Shown here one piece after another: positions 7,566 to 14,011 of a stretch of DNA of 14,011 nt. How positions within the stretch are numbered: the stretch's first letter is position 1; each line of letters starts with the position of its first letter. Source of the DNA: Streptosporangiaceae bacterium (GTDB taxonomy: Bacteria > Actinomycetota > Actinomycetes > Streptosporangiales > Streptosporangiaceae); contig JASHSO010000427.1 in assembly GCA_030038715.1 (NCBI GenBank), positions 1 to 14,011 on the forward strand. The letters are read 5' to 3'. The translations under genes and the position numbers were made by a program. The notes under the pieces were generated by a model that did no database searches, was not told the origin of the DNA, and saw nothing but the letters and a program-made list of their open reading frames with translations.

Positions 7566-8399
7566 TCAGGTTGCCGGAGCCGACTGAGCGCGGAAGTAGA
7601 CCGCAGGCGTGATCCCGGTCTCGCGCCGGAACGCGGCGACGAAAGCGCTCGCCGACTCGTAGCCCACATGCCGCGCCACGATGGACACTGGCTCGCCAAC
7701 GGCCAGTTCAGCCAGCGCCGCCTGCAGTCGCAGCATCGTACGCCACTTGCCGAACCCCATACCGGTCTCTGCCATGAACGCCCGCGCCAGAGTGCGTTCG
7801 CTGGCGCCCACCCGGCGGCCCCACTGTGCCAGCGTCGCTGGATCGGCAGGGACGGCGGCCAAACCTTCGGCTACCGCAAGCGCCCGATCGTCGATCGGGG
7901 TGCGCAGTTCAATCGTGGTCATCGTCACCGGCTCGAGCAGGTCGATCAAAACTGCCTCGGCGCGGCTGCGCCGCGCTGGGTCGAGGTCCGGATTTCCCAG
8001 GTAGCTGATGAACTCGGCCAGCAGCGGGCTGGCCGTCACCGGCGTGGGAGCCGTCCAGTCAATGGGGCACAAGCCGGGACGCACGTACAGCGACCGCATG
8101 GTGGCGACGCCAGCGGACAGGGTCTCATGCCGCAGGCCGGCCGGTATCCACAGCGCACGCGTCGGCGGCAGTACCCAGGTCGCTGACTCGGTCCGGACGG
8201 TCAGCACCCCGCTGGCTGCCCATGCCAGCTGATGGTCGGGGTGGGTGTGCCAATCGAAAACGACCCCCGCCCGCATCGGGAACGTGGCGACGATCACGGC
8301 GGTTTCGGAACCGCTCGCCGCACACTGTCCGTCCAGCGACACAGCTTGGCAGCCTACGCCATTGGCGCGCCGGTACTGCGCTCGTAGCGTCGAGGCCAT
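7566..8399 (-). CDS. AraC-family transcriptional regulator with N-terminal cupin
   Basis: The product is 277 aa from ATG8399. The N-terminal half is a cupin sensor with FDWHTHPDHQLAWAASG, where His residues sit at metal-like positions, then VLPPTRALWIPAGLRHE. The C-terminal AraC domain has two helix-turn-helices: LAQWGRRVGASERTLARAF, then VSIVARHVGYESASAFVAAFRRETGITPAVYF. This cupin-AraC layout is common in regulators divergent from the gene they control, here a methyltransferase. ATG8399 shares two bases with the methyltransferase ATG and has no Shine-Dalgarno. A GTG at 8342-8340 would leave a 55-bp gap for control sequences and still keep the whole cupin, so the start is uncertain. An 82-codon open extension beyond 8399 runs antisense to the methyltransferase and is rejected. 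The stop lies 12 codons before the XRE-cupin fragment, in the same frame. Confidence 0.88.
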   Translation of the reverse strand: MASTLRAQYRRANGVGCQAVSLDGQCAASGSETAVIVATFPMRAGVVFDWHTHPDHQLAWAASGVLTVRTESATWVLPPTRALWIPAGLRHETLSAGVATMRSLYVRPGLCPIDWTAPTPVTASPLLAEFISYLGNPDLDPARRSRAEAVLIDLLEPVTMTTIELRTPIDDRALAVAEGLAAVPADPATLAQWGRRVGASERTLARAFMAETGMGFGKWRTMLRLQAALAELAVGEPVSIVARHVGYESASAFVAAFRRETGITPAVYFRAQSAPAT

Positions 8400-9003
8400 G
8401 AACGAGAACCACGCTCGGGTGTGCCCGAGCCCGGAATGGACGCAGCACATGCACGAGGAGATTTTGCCCGTGCTGACCCGCGATGTTGACCTCGGCAGCG
8501 CCATGCTGGAGATCGGTCCGGGACCGGGCGCGGCCACCGGCTGGCTGGCGGGCAAGGTCGACAAGATAACCGCGGTCGAGCTCGACCCCGAGGCCGCGGC
8601 GCTGCTGGCGGCACGGTACGCGGGCACGAACGTGGAAGTCGCCACGGGGAGCGCGAACAGACTGACCTATCCGTCAGCGTCCTTCGATTCCGTCGGCTGC
8701 TTCACGATGCTGCACCACGTACCGACGGCTGCGCTGCAGAACGCCATCCTGGCCGAGGCGTTCCGGGTGCTGCGTCCCGGCGGGGTCCTGATCGGCTCAG
8801 ACAGCCTCGCCAGTGACGACCTGCACCACTTCCACGCTGGCGACACCTACAACCCGATCGAGCCGGCTGCCTTGCTCGTCCGGCTGCAGACGCTCGGCTT
8901 CGCCCCAGTCACCCTGATCGTGAATTACTCGCTGCTGTTCATCGCAGGCAAGCCGACCGAGGAAGAGCCGCCTTGTTGCCCGCCTGACGCCGACCAGCGA
9001 TAA
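8398..9003 (+). CDS. Class I SAM-dependent methyltransferase
   Basis: The 201-aa product has a Methyltransf_11/UbiE-like Rossmann fold. SAM-binding motif I is LEIGPGPGA (37-45), the acidic end of strand 2 is VELD (60-63), strand 4 is FDSVGCFTMLHHV (96-108), and the post motif is VLRPGGVLIGSDS (124-136). The substrate is unknown. The C-terminus ends in a short PPCCPP segment whose cysteines are unusual but not part of a recognisable motif. The start at ATG8398 is preceded by GAGG with only 2 nt spacing. An open extension upstream to 8245 is not conserved with the fold and overlaps araC. It is divergent from the AraC regulator, which probably controls it. Its product SAH would be a substrate of the nearby ahcY product, a loose functional link only. 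Confidence 0.85.
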   Translation: MNENHARVCPSPEWTQHMHEEILPVLTRDVDLGSAMLEIGPGPGAATGWLAGKVDKITAVELDPEAAALLAARYAGTNVEVATGSANRLTYPSASFDSVGCFTMLHHVPTAALQNAILAEAFRVLRPGGVLIGSDSLASDDLHHFHAGDTYNPIEPAALLVRLQTLGFAPVTLIVNYSLLFIAGKPTEEEPPCCPPDADQR

Positions 9004-9013
9004 AAGCAGGCCC

Positions 9014-9029
9014 GCGCTTCATGACGCGC
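9014..9029. terminator. Possible bidirectional terminator palindrome
   Basis: GCGCTTCATGACGCGC is a 16-bp imperfect palindrome (GCGC arms around TCATGA, one mismatch) lying between the convergent stops of the methyltransferase (9003) and the Trm112-like gene (9036). There is no U-tract and the stem is short, so termination is only suggested by position. Confidence 0.25.
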
Positions 9030-9035
9030 TAGTCC

Positions 9036-9230
9036 TCACTCCCTGCCGCTCGCCGCGGCGGGATCACGCGCCTCGTCGATCAGCAGCACAGGGATGTCGT
9101 CACGCACGGGATAGGCCAGCCCGCAGTCCTGGCCGGTACACACGAGTTCGCTCGCGGCCTCGTCCACGCGCAGCGGCGCATGGCACTTTGGACAGGCAAG
9201 GATCTCAAGCAGCCAGTCTTCGATCTTCAT
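9036..9230 (-). CDS. Trm112-like zinc-ribbon small protein
   Basis: The 64-aa protein matches the Trm112/UPF0434 family. It has a CPKC knuckle (13-16), a second pair of cysteines at CTGQDC (31-36), [13 protein letters not shown] (39-51) typical of the family, and an acidic IDEARD close. In eukaryotes and archaea Trm112 activates partner methyltransferases; the bacterial role is less defined. The start at 9230 is set by GGAGG four nt upstream. A much longer in-frame reading up to 9662 overlaps DUF3499 and is rejected. The gene lies 17 nt after the DUF3499 stop on the same strand, in the order known for actinobacteria, where manA and manB usually flank it. Both are missing here. Confidence 0.9.
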   Translation of the reverse strand: MKIEDWLLEILACPKCHAPLRVDEAASELVCTGQDCGLAYPVRDDIPVLLIDEARDPAAASGRE

Positions 9231-9234
9231 CGCG

Positions 9235-9239
9235 CCTCC
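9235..9239 (-). promoter_or_regulatory. Shine-Dalgarno site of the Trm112-like gene
   Basis: The minus strand reads GGAGG, four nt before ATG9230. It fixes the short start and lies in the 17-nt gap after the DUF3499 stop. Confidence 0.8.
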
Positions 9240-9247
9240 ATGTGGCG

Positions 9248-9622
9248 CTAGCCTAGCGGGCCGCCATCTGACGGTGCCGAACGTAGTACCCGCAGGTGCC
9301 CGCGACGTCCGATCTCGACGCCCTGACCAGTCGGCTCGTGCGGGGGACTCGGAGCAGCGGCCTCGCGTACCGCGTTCGCGAGAGCCTCCAGGTCGTCGGC
9401 CTCCTCGGGCTGGTCTGACGATTCTGCAAGCGGTAGCCGTACCACGTCCCAACCTCGTGGAGCCGTCATCCGATCGGCGTGCCTGGCGCATAGGTCGTAG
9501 CAATGTGGCTCGACAAAGGCGGCCAGCGGCCCCAGTACCGCTGTCGAGTCCCGGTACACGTAGGTCAGTGTGTAGATGGCCGGCCGTGCGCAAGCCGGCC
9601 GCGAGCACTGGCGGGAGTTCAA
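9248..9622 (-). CDS. DUF3499 family protein
   Basis: The 124-aa protein has the DUF3499 signature: [24 protein letters not shown] near the N-terminus, [14 protein letters not shown] (38-51) and [11 protein letters not shown] (53-63). Cysteines at C6, C11, C41 and C45 suggest a zinc-binding module; the function is unknown. The C-terminal third is low-complexity and variable. The start is a TTG at 9622, preceded by AGAGG at a workable distance. No in-frame ATG or GTG gives a full CSRxAC motif. It is probably transcribed with the downstream Trm112-like gene. In Streptomyces this gene lies beside the metallopeptidase and manB; the neighbourhood is kept here except for manB. Confidence 0.9.
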   Translation of the reverse strand: MNSRQCSRPACARPAIYTLTYVYRDSTAVLGPLAAFVEPHCYDLCARHADRMTAPRGWDVVRLPLAESSDQPEEADDLEALANAVREAAAPSPPHEPTGQGVEIGRRGHLRVLRSAPSDGGPLG

Positions 9623-9852
9623 CGGGCCACCTCTGTTCGGTCCGCATCCGCGCGCCCGTCATACGGCGGCACCCGCCCGCCGGGCACAGGCTCGCGATGG
9701 CGGCTCACAACGGCTGACGGTATCGACAGCCAGACGGTAACGCCACCACCTGGGGCACACTGCGCGATCGTGTCTCCAGCAGCCGAATGCAGCCCCAGCA
9801 CGGCCGAGTCCTGCGCCGGATGCAGCCGCAGGTCAGGCGGCGCGGCCTGGGA

Positions 9853-9858
9853 TACGCT
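9853..9858 (+). promoter_or_regulatory. -10-like box for a leaderless metallopeptidase mRNA
   Basis: TACGCT fits TANNNT and ends 8 nt before GTG9867, with no Shine-Dalgarno in between. This spacing is typical of leaderless actinobacterial transcripts. The 244-bp divergent spacer (9623-9866) shows no other strong signal. Confidence 0.4.
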
Positions 9859-9866
9859 CGGTAACT

Positions 9867-10331
9867 GTGCAGGACGACAGCCACGACCGCGCGGTGTTCG
9901 GGCGGGCCCCGCGCCGGGATAGGCACGGCCACGGGCTGCGCGGGTCGCTGGCCCCGCCTGGCGTGCCCTTGCACCGCACTCGCGCGGAGCGGTTCGACGA
10001 CCTGGTCTTGCTGGCGGTATCTCAGCTCGAGCCACGCTGGGATGCCGAGCTGTCCGGGGTCGAGTTCGCCGTTGAGGAGATTCCGCCGCTAGCCGGGCAG
10101 GGTGACGGTGCCGACTCGGTGCCGCTAGGCCGGCTGGACGCTGATTCCGCGTGCCCGGACGAGCCGACTCCGCCCGCCCGGATCGTGCTGTACCGGCGGC
10201 CGCTGATAGCGAGAGCAGACGGAGAGGATGAGCTCGCCGAACTCGTACTCGACGTGGTTGTCGAGCAGTTCGCGCACTGGCTCGGCGTCGATCCGCAGAC
10301 CGTTGACCCCGGTTACCCAGGTGAGGACTGA
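9867..10331 (+). CDS. Metallopeptidase family protein (DUF1025 / minimal-zincin-like)
   Basis: The 154-aa protein matches the actinobacterial metallopeptidase family next to DUF3499. It begins RRDRHGHGLRGSLAPPGVP, then TRAERFDDLVLLAV, GVEFAVEEIPP and the C-terminal IVLYRRPLIARA...LVLDVVVEQFAHWLGVDPQTVDPGY. At the site where zincins carry HExxH the sequence reads VVVEQFAH. Glu and the second His are there, but the first His is replaced by Val, as I recall for this actinobacterial subgroup. Real proteolytic activity is therefore uncertain. The start is GTG9867, with a -10-like TACGCT 8 nt upstream. The 3' end overlaps the convergent DUF5719 gene by 19 nt. Confidence 0.85.
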   Translation: MQDDSHDRAVFGRAPRRDRHGHGLRGSLAPPGVPLHRTRAERFDDLVLLAVSQLEPRWDAELSGVEFAVEEIPPLAGQGDGADSVPLGRLDADSACPDEPTPPARIVLYRRPLIARADGEDELAELVLDVVVEQFAHWLGVDPQTVDPGYPGED

Positions 10332-11845
10332 TCGGCGATCCGGGCCAGCGAACCTTGCACGGCCGGCAGGGGCACCCATGTCAGCGAGCTCGGCACCGGC
10401 AGGATCGACTGAACGACGCCGTCTGCGCTGATGATCCGGCTGGCGTAGACCGGGCCGGAGCCGGCTAGCGGTGTGACGATCACCGAGAACTGCGACGCCT
10501 TGCTGCCAACGGGCGGCTTGAGCTGGATCACCTCCGAGGTGCCGGCCTTGACCTGCACAGTAGTGCCGGGCAGTCCGCCGGCCGCCTGCTTGCTCGTCGC
10601 CTCGGTGATGCGGACCGTGGCGGCCCGCGCAGGTGCGGACAACAATATCTGGGCCGATCGCGCCTGGTTGTCGGCGAGTACGCCCTGCTCGTGAATGGGG
10701 CCGCAGGCGACGGCGACTGCTCCCGCCGTTCCGGCCGGCCCGCCGGGCAGCAGCAGAGACGCAGTGACCGGGACATTCGAGGTGATCTTGATCGCGCCGG
10801 CCACGCCGCTCAGTGCCGGCAGAGCAATCGACGTCACCGAGCCGCCCAGCAGATCGATGCCGGTCCCGCCCGTCGGCTGATACGACCCCTTGTTGGTGAC
10901 GGCTGATATCTTCACCTCGGCTGCGGCCGTGCCGGGCACTGCGATGTAGAGGTCGCGCGGTCCGCTATCGTGCGTCATGCCGGGGATGACCAGGTTCCTG
11001 GCTGGCGCCTCAGTGGCGGGCAGCCAGCTTCCGTCGTCGCTCCCGCTGCTGCTCTCTCTGACCGCGGCCACTACCTGGCCGACGTTTGTGCTCACGCTCA
11101 GCGCCATGACCTTCGACGACTGAAGCAACTTGCTCAGCGACTGAACGACCATGGCGTGCGGCGGCACATTGATGCCGTTGTCGGCGTCGCCCAGGACGGG
11201 CGCTCCCTTGGTCACGTCCGTGAGGACGGAGACCTGGGCATCAGCAGGCTGGCTGTCGGGGTTCATCAGGTAGAGCTCGATGGTGCCTGCCTCCGCCTGG
11301 CCCGGCCCGAGGAACCAAAAGCTGGTCCCGGGGCTGGCGCAGGCTTCGGTAACGAGGCCGTTTGGGCTGCTCTGCTCGACCGAGAGCCCCTGGGCCATGG
11401 CTCCGGTGGCCGTGACGACCACTCCCCCACGGCCCGCCTGGGTGCTCACCGCGGCGCTGGATCCTGGCTGCCCAGACTGCAGATTCTTGGGGAGCGCCGG
11501 GGCAGTCTTGACAGGGGTGATCTGGAGCATCCTGGGCCGTGCGGCATCAGCCACGATCGGACCGACGGCGGTACTGCCGCCGGGCACCAGATCAGTCACG
11601 ACCGCCTTGCCCCGCGTCGCACTCTGCGGTGCGGCTGTGAGCGCCACCGCCGAGGCGGTGACCCCTGCCGAGCCTGGCCCGGGGCACACCCGGACGGCGG
11701 ACGTGACAGCCGCGCGGCCAGAGTTGGGAACCTGCGCGCGCGCAGCCGCCGAGTGTCCGACCGTCCCAGCCGCGTAGATCCCGCCGAGGACGACAACCAC
11801 GAGGGCGGCGAACAACGGCCGGCGACTTATCCGGCGATTTACCAT
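10313..11845 (-). CDS. DUF5719 family secreted or membrane-anchored protein
   Basis: The 510-aa protein has a basic start (NRRISRR), one hydrophobic helix at about 10-30 (LFAALVVVVLGGIYAAGTVG), then a long exported region rich in Val, Ala, Ser, Thr and Gly with repeated beta-strand character. Examples are LYLMNPDSQPADAQVSVL, AEVKISAVTNKG and AGAIKITSNVPVTASLLLPG. No catalytic motif is visible. The identification as DUF5719 rests on size, layout and its fixed place between the metallopeptidase and the large membrane protein in actinobacteria. The ATG at 11845 overlaps the stop of the upstream gene by 7 nt, so the two are co-transcribed and likely coupled. A role in envelope glycan assembly is only a guess from that neighbour. 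Confidence 0.8.
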   Translation of the reverse strand: MVNRRISRRPLFAALVVVVLGGIYAAGTVGHSAAARAQVPNSGRAAVTSAVRVCPGPGSAGVTASAVALTAAPQSATRGKAVVTDLVPGGSTAVGPIVADAARPRMLQITPVKTAPALPKNLQSGQPGSSAAVSTQAGRGGVVVTATGAMAQGLSVEQSSPNGLVTEACASPGTSFWFLGPGQAEAGTIELYLMNPDSQPADAQVSVLTDVTKGAPVLGDADNGINVPPHAMVVQSLSKLLQSSKVMALSVSTNVGQVVAAVRESSSGSDDGSWLPATEAPARNLVIPGMTHDSGPRDLYIAVPGTAAAEVKISAVTNKGSYQPTGGTGIDLLGGSVTSIALPALSGVAGAIKITSNVPVTASLLLPGGPAGTAGAVAVACGPIHEQGVLADNQARSAQILLSAPARAATVRITEATSKQAAGGLPGTTVQVKAGTSEVIQLKPPVGSKASQFSVIVTPLAGSGPVYASRIISADGVVQSILPVPSSLTWVPLPAVQGSLARIADQSSPG

Positions 11846-14011
11846 GCCTCGCCGTCCGTCTCCTGCTCTGGGGCGGGCCAGCTTCTCGCCGAGCGATCAT
11901 CGCTGCCAGCCCAGCCGTGATGCAGTTCGATCTCGGGTAGTGCCTCCAATTCGTCTCCCTCGCCAGGCCACTGCTGCCGAGACGGCCTACTGGACGCCGG
12001 GTAGTCCCGCTGCCAGCCCCGCTCGGCGTCCTCGTGCGCTTGCTGCCAGCGATCACTGGACGCGTCGTGCGCCCCCTGGGCGGAGTCATCGTGCCACTCT
12101 GGGCCGGTATCTTGCGGCCAGTCTTGCCGCCCGTCCACCGCCGGCCAGCTCGATGGCCTATCGTCGCTTTCCCAGCTGCCCGGCCAGCCCGATCCGCCAC
12201 CAGGTCGCTGATCAGACCCGGCACGCGGATGCTGCGACTGATCTTCTGCTGCAGCATCCGGATAGAGCGCACCAGACGGTGAGCGGCCTCGGTATGGGCG
12301 CCCGGCGGGCGATGACTGGTCATACTCCGACCAGGCATACTCCGCGCGGTCGCGGTCCTGCCGGTCGTACTCCCCCCGCTCGACCTCCCGCCCGTCGTAG
12401 TCCGCCCGCTCCCGGTCCCGCCGGTCGGACTCCTCCCGTTCCGAGTACGACCGCACGGCCGGGGGTGTCGCGGCCGCGGCAGGCGGTCCACTGATGAACC
12501 GACTGGACGGTTGCCCCGCTGGCCACGCCGCACGTGTGCCGCCCACTCCGGAGGGCAGCCGTGGCACAGCCTCGCGTGCAGAAGCACTCCGGGCCGCGGC
12601 TGCCGGTGCCCCGCGTGCCGCGGCCGCACGGGCCTCTGGCGTTTCTCGTGGCCCTGACTGCTGCGCCATGACGCCGCTTGACGCTGCCAGCCCAGCAGCC
12701 GGACGGCGACCGGCCCGGCCTGAGGTTCGGCCCTCAACTCCTGTAGTGAGCGGCGGCTCCGGGGCGGTGCCGCCATCGGCACGCCGTGCCGCCCGCACCC
12801 TCGGCCCGAGCCCGCGCCCCAGCCGCCGTTTCGCCGCTGTCGGCCGGCCCAAGCGGCTGCGGCTGCCCCGCCTGCCGCCAGTTCCAGCGGGCCTGGGCGC
12901 GACAGAATCGGCCAACTGCACGCTGTCCTCGGCCCTGGAAGGACCAGCCGCCTGCCCGGCAGCGGCGGCGACCCCAGATCCGGCAGCCACGCCAGCCTCG
13001 TCCGCAACGCCAGCATCAGCGGCGACGCCCTCACGGTCACCGGATCCGGCCAGCTCGACCTGTGCGGTGGCCGCCTGGATCTCGGCGGCCGTCCTGACTC
13101 CCGGGAGGGCGAGCGCGGCAACGACGAGGAACAGCAGCAACTCGATGGTTGTCAGCGTCTCGTGACCCAGCCCGTTCCTGCCAATTGTCAGCCTGCCACC
13201 GCCAGGCGGCAGCTTGAAGGCCTGCGCCCAGCGGCCGGCGGGCGAGCGGACAGGGGTGAGCGCGTGCCCGTCGAGCGAGGCGTGCCAACCACCGCTGGGC
13301 TCCGCGAGCTCAAGCGTGCCGCCGGACACCGGCGCTGTCGCGCCCGGGCCCTCTGCTCGCCGAACCGGAACGGCGACCACCGCGCCGCTTGGCTCCACCA
13401 CGCTGGCCTCGGCCGGCAGGCTCGTCAGCCGCCAGAGGTCGAACGAGGCATTCATGCTGTCCTGTGTCAGCCCGGGGACAGCGTCGAGAGTCGCGGCCAG
13501 CCCGCGGTCAACCGGCGCGCGGATGAGGACGAAGCCAATGTCGAAGTCGGCCAGCAGCCCGGCCTGGTCCACCGCCTGGCCGCCGTCCGGCGCGACCAGC
13601 GCAGCCACCGCGTTGGCCAGCGCGGTCTGTGCACCAGCGACTGGAGTCAGCCCGGGATCTCCGAACTCCGGGCTGTTGCCGCGCAGCAGCAGGAACGAAA
13701 CATGGCCGCCGGCGAAAGTCAGCACGAGCGTGCGAACCTCGTGGCCTGCTCCGGCGGTAACCGATACCAGCGAGGGCACGACCGGGCCCGAGGCCGGGCG
13801 GACTGGTCCGTTGACCCCATCGACCAGCCAGAACGCCGCAGCGAGCAGCGGCGCCGAGACAGCAGCTAGCACGAGCGCGCCAATGCCGACGCTGCGCACG
13901 TCAAGACGGCGCAGCAGCCCGGGCCGACCGCGGCCGAGCCCCGCCCGGCCGGCCACGCGAGCCGGGCCAGCTTGCCTCGCCCCCCTCAGGGCCAGCGCGC
14001 CGAGACCGTCG
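11839..14011 (-). CDS. C-terminal part of a large membrane protein, probably the family-2 glycosyltransferase of this locus (5' end outside window)
   Basis: The frame is open to the right edge with no start needed inside the window; GTG13956 is only an internal codon. Numbered from that GTG, there is a helix at about 22-45 (VGIGALVLAAVSAPLLAAAFWLV) and an exported domain of about 220 residues containing DIGFVLIRAP and LDAVPGLTQ...FDLWRL. A last helix follows at about 269-287 (TIELLLFLVVAALALPGV). After it comes a roughly 420-residue low-complexity tail, first Ala/Gly-rich, then Arg-rich, then acidic with many Trp and Gln residues. The glycosyltransferase domain itself is not in view. The assignment rests on the neighbours (DUF5719, metallopeptidase, DUF3499) and the two-helix C-terminal layout. 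The stop TAA overlaps the DUF5719 start. Confidence 0.65.
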   Translation of the reverse strand, partial: DGLGALALRGARQAGPARVAGRAGLGRGRPGLLRRLDVRSVGIGALVLAAVSAPLLAAAFWLVDGVNGPVRPASGPVVPSLVSVTAGAGHEVRTLVLTFAGGHVSFLLLRGNSPEFGDPGLTPVAGAQTALANAVAALVAPDGGQAVDQAGLLADFDIGFVLIRAPVDRGLAATLDAVPGLTQDSMNASFDLWRLTSLPAEASVVEPSGAVVAVPVRRAEGPGATAPVSGGTLELAEPSGGWHASLDGHALTPVRSPAGRWAQAFKLPPGGGRLTIGRNGLGHETLTTIELLLFLVVAALALPGVRTAAEIQAATAQVELAGSGDREGVAADAGVADEAGVAAGSGVAAAAGQAAGPSRAEDSVQLADSVAPRPAGTGGRRGSRSRLGRPTAAKRRLGRGLGPRVRAARRADGGTAPEPPLTTGVEGRTSGRAGRRPAAGLAASSGVMAQQSGPRETPEARAAAARGAPAAAARSASAREAVPRLPSGVGGTRAAWPAGQPSSRFISGPPAAAATPPAVRSYSEREESDRRDRERADYDGREVERGEYDRQDRDRAEYAWSEYDQSSPAGRPYRGRSPSGALYPDAAAEDQSQHPRAGSDQRPGGGSGWPGSWESDDRPSSWPAVDGRQDWPQDTGPEWHDDSAQGAHDASSDRWQQAHEDAERGWQRDYPASSRPSRQQWPGEGDELEALPEIELHHGWAGSDDRSARSWPAPEQETDGEAW
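12337..12426 (-). repeat. 30-bp coding tandem repeat (three charged decapeptides)
   Basis: Three adjacent 30-bp units in the tail of the large membrane protein encode DRRDRERADY, DGREVERGEY and DRQDRDRAEY, each ending in Tyr and dominated by Asp, Arg and Glu. They continue a charged low-complexity region and are not a known domain. Confidence 0.75.

Noticed and set aside
8400..8645. 82-codon N-terminal extension of the AraC regulator
   Set aside because: It is antisense to the methyltransferase motif I region and its Ser/Ala-rich sequence is unlike the start of cupin-AraC proteins.
11592..13121. Second long minus-strand frame (509 codons) inside the large membrane protein and DUF5719 genes
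   Set aside because: Very Arg/Pro/Ser-rich shadow in a neighbouring frame; the competing frame contains membrane helices and fits the known gene order.
12494..13869. Plus-strand open frames opposite the large membrane protein
   Set aside because: Ala/Pro/Arg-rich antisense shadows with no domain; the minus-strand reading explains the region.

Overview
The window is high-GC DNA with dense, GC3-biased coding and short or overlapping gene junctions. The family content (DUF6542, DUF3499, DUF5719, a Trm112-like protein, a DUF1025-type metallopeptidase and the C-terminal part of a very large membrane protein) points to an actinomycete (Actinomycetota). The genus cannot be read from the sequence. 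I see no rRNA, tRNA, CRISPR array, insertion sequence or phage gene.

Layout. (1) 22-2633, minus strand: an LCP-family (LytR-CpsA-Psr) membrane protein followed, with overlapping ends, by mtnA (methylthioribose-1-phosphate isomerase). The mtnA frame has no ordinary start codon upstream of its conserved N-terminus. (2) 2700-3722, plus strand: a DUF6542 four-helix membrane protein with a Pro/Gln-rich tail built from 21-bp tandem repeats. (3) 3725-6458, minus strand: ahcY (S-adenosylhomocysteine hydrolase), then an overlapping second gene for an archaeal/Thermotoga-type SAHase homologue in which several substrate-pocket residues are replaced. (4) 6662-9003: a small island of a MerR-like regulator, an XRE-cupin regulator lacking its 5' end, an AraC regulator and a divergent class I methyltransferase whose start codon interlocks with that of araC. 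(5) 9036-14011: the conserved actinobacterial block Trm112 - DUF3499 / metallopeptidase / DUF5719 / large membrane protein. The last gene runs off the right edge.

How the genes fit together. The centre is methyl-group and methionine economy. The methyltransferase would make SAH, AhcY splits SAH into adenosine and homocysteine, and MtnA acts in salvage of methylthioadenosine. The right-hand block has the neighbourhood that in Streptomyces also holds manA and manB between ahcY and DUF3499. Here those two genes are absent, and the regulator/methyltransferase island lies between ahcY and Trm112.

The most unusual items are the substituted SAHase paralogue in an operon with a canonical ahcY, the araC/xre-cupin pair lying in one frame separated only by a TGA stop, the interlocked araC/methyltransferase starts, and the apparent CTG start of mtnA. 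None of these was tested by search. All rest on reading the sequence and on remembered family features.
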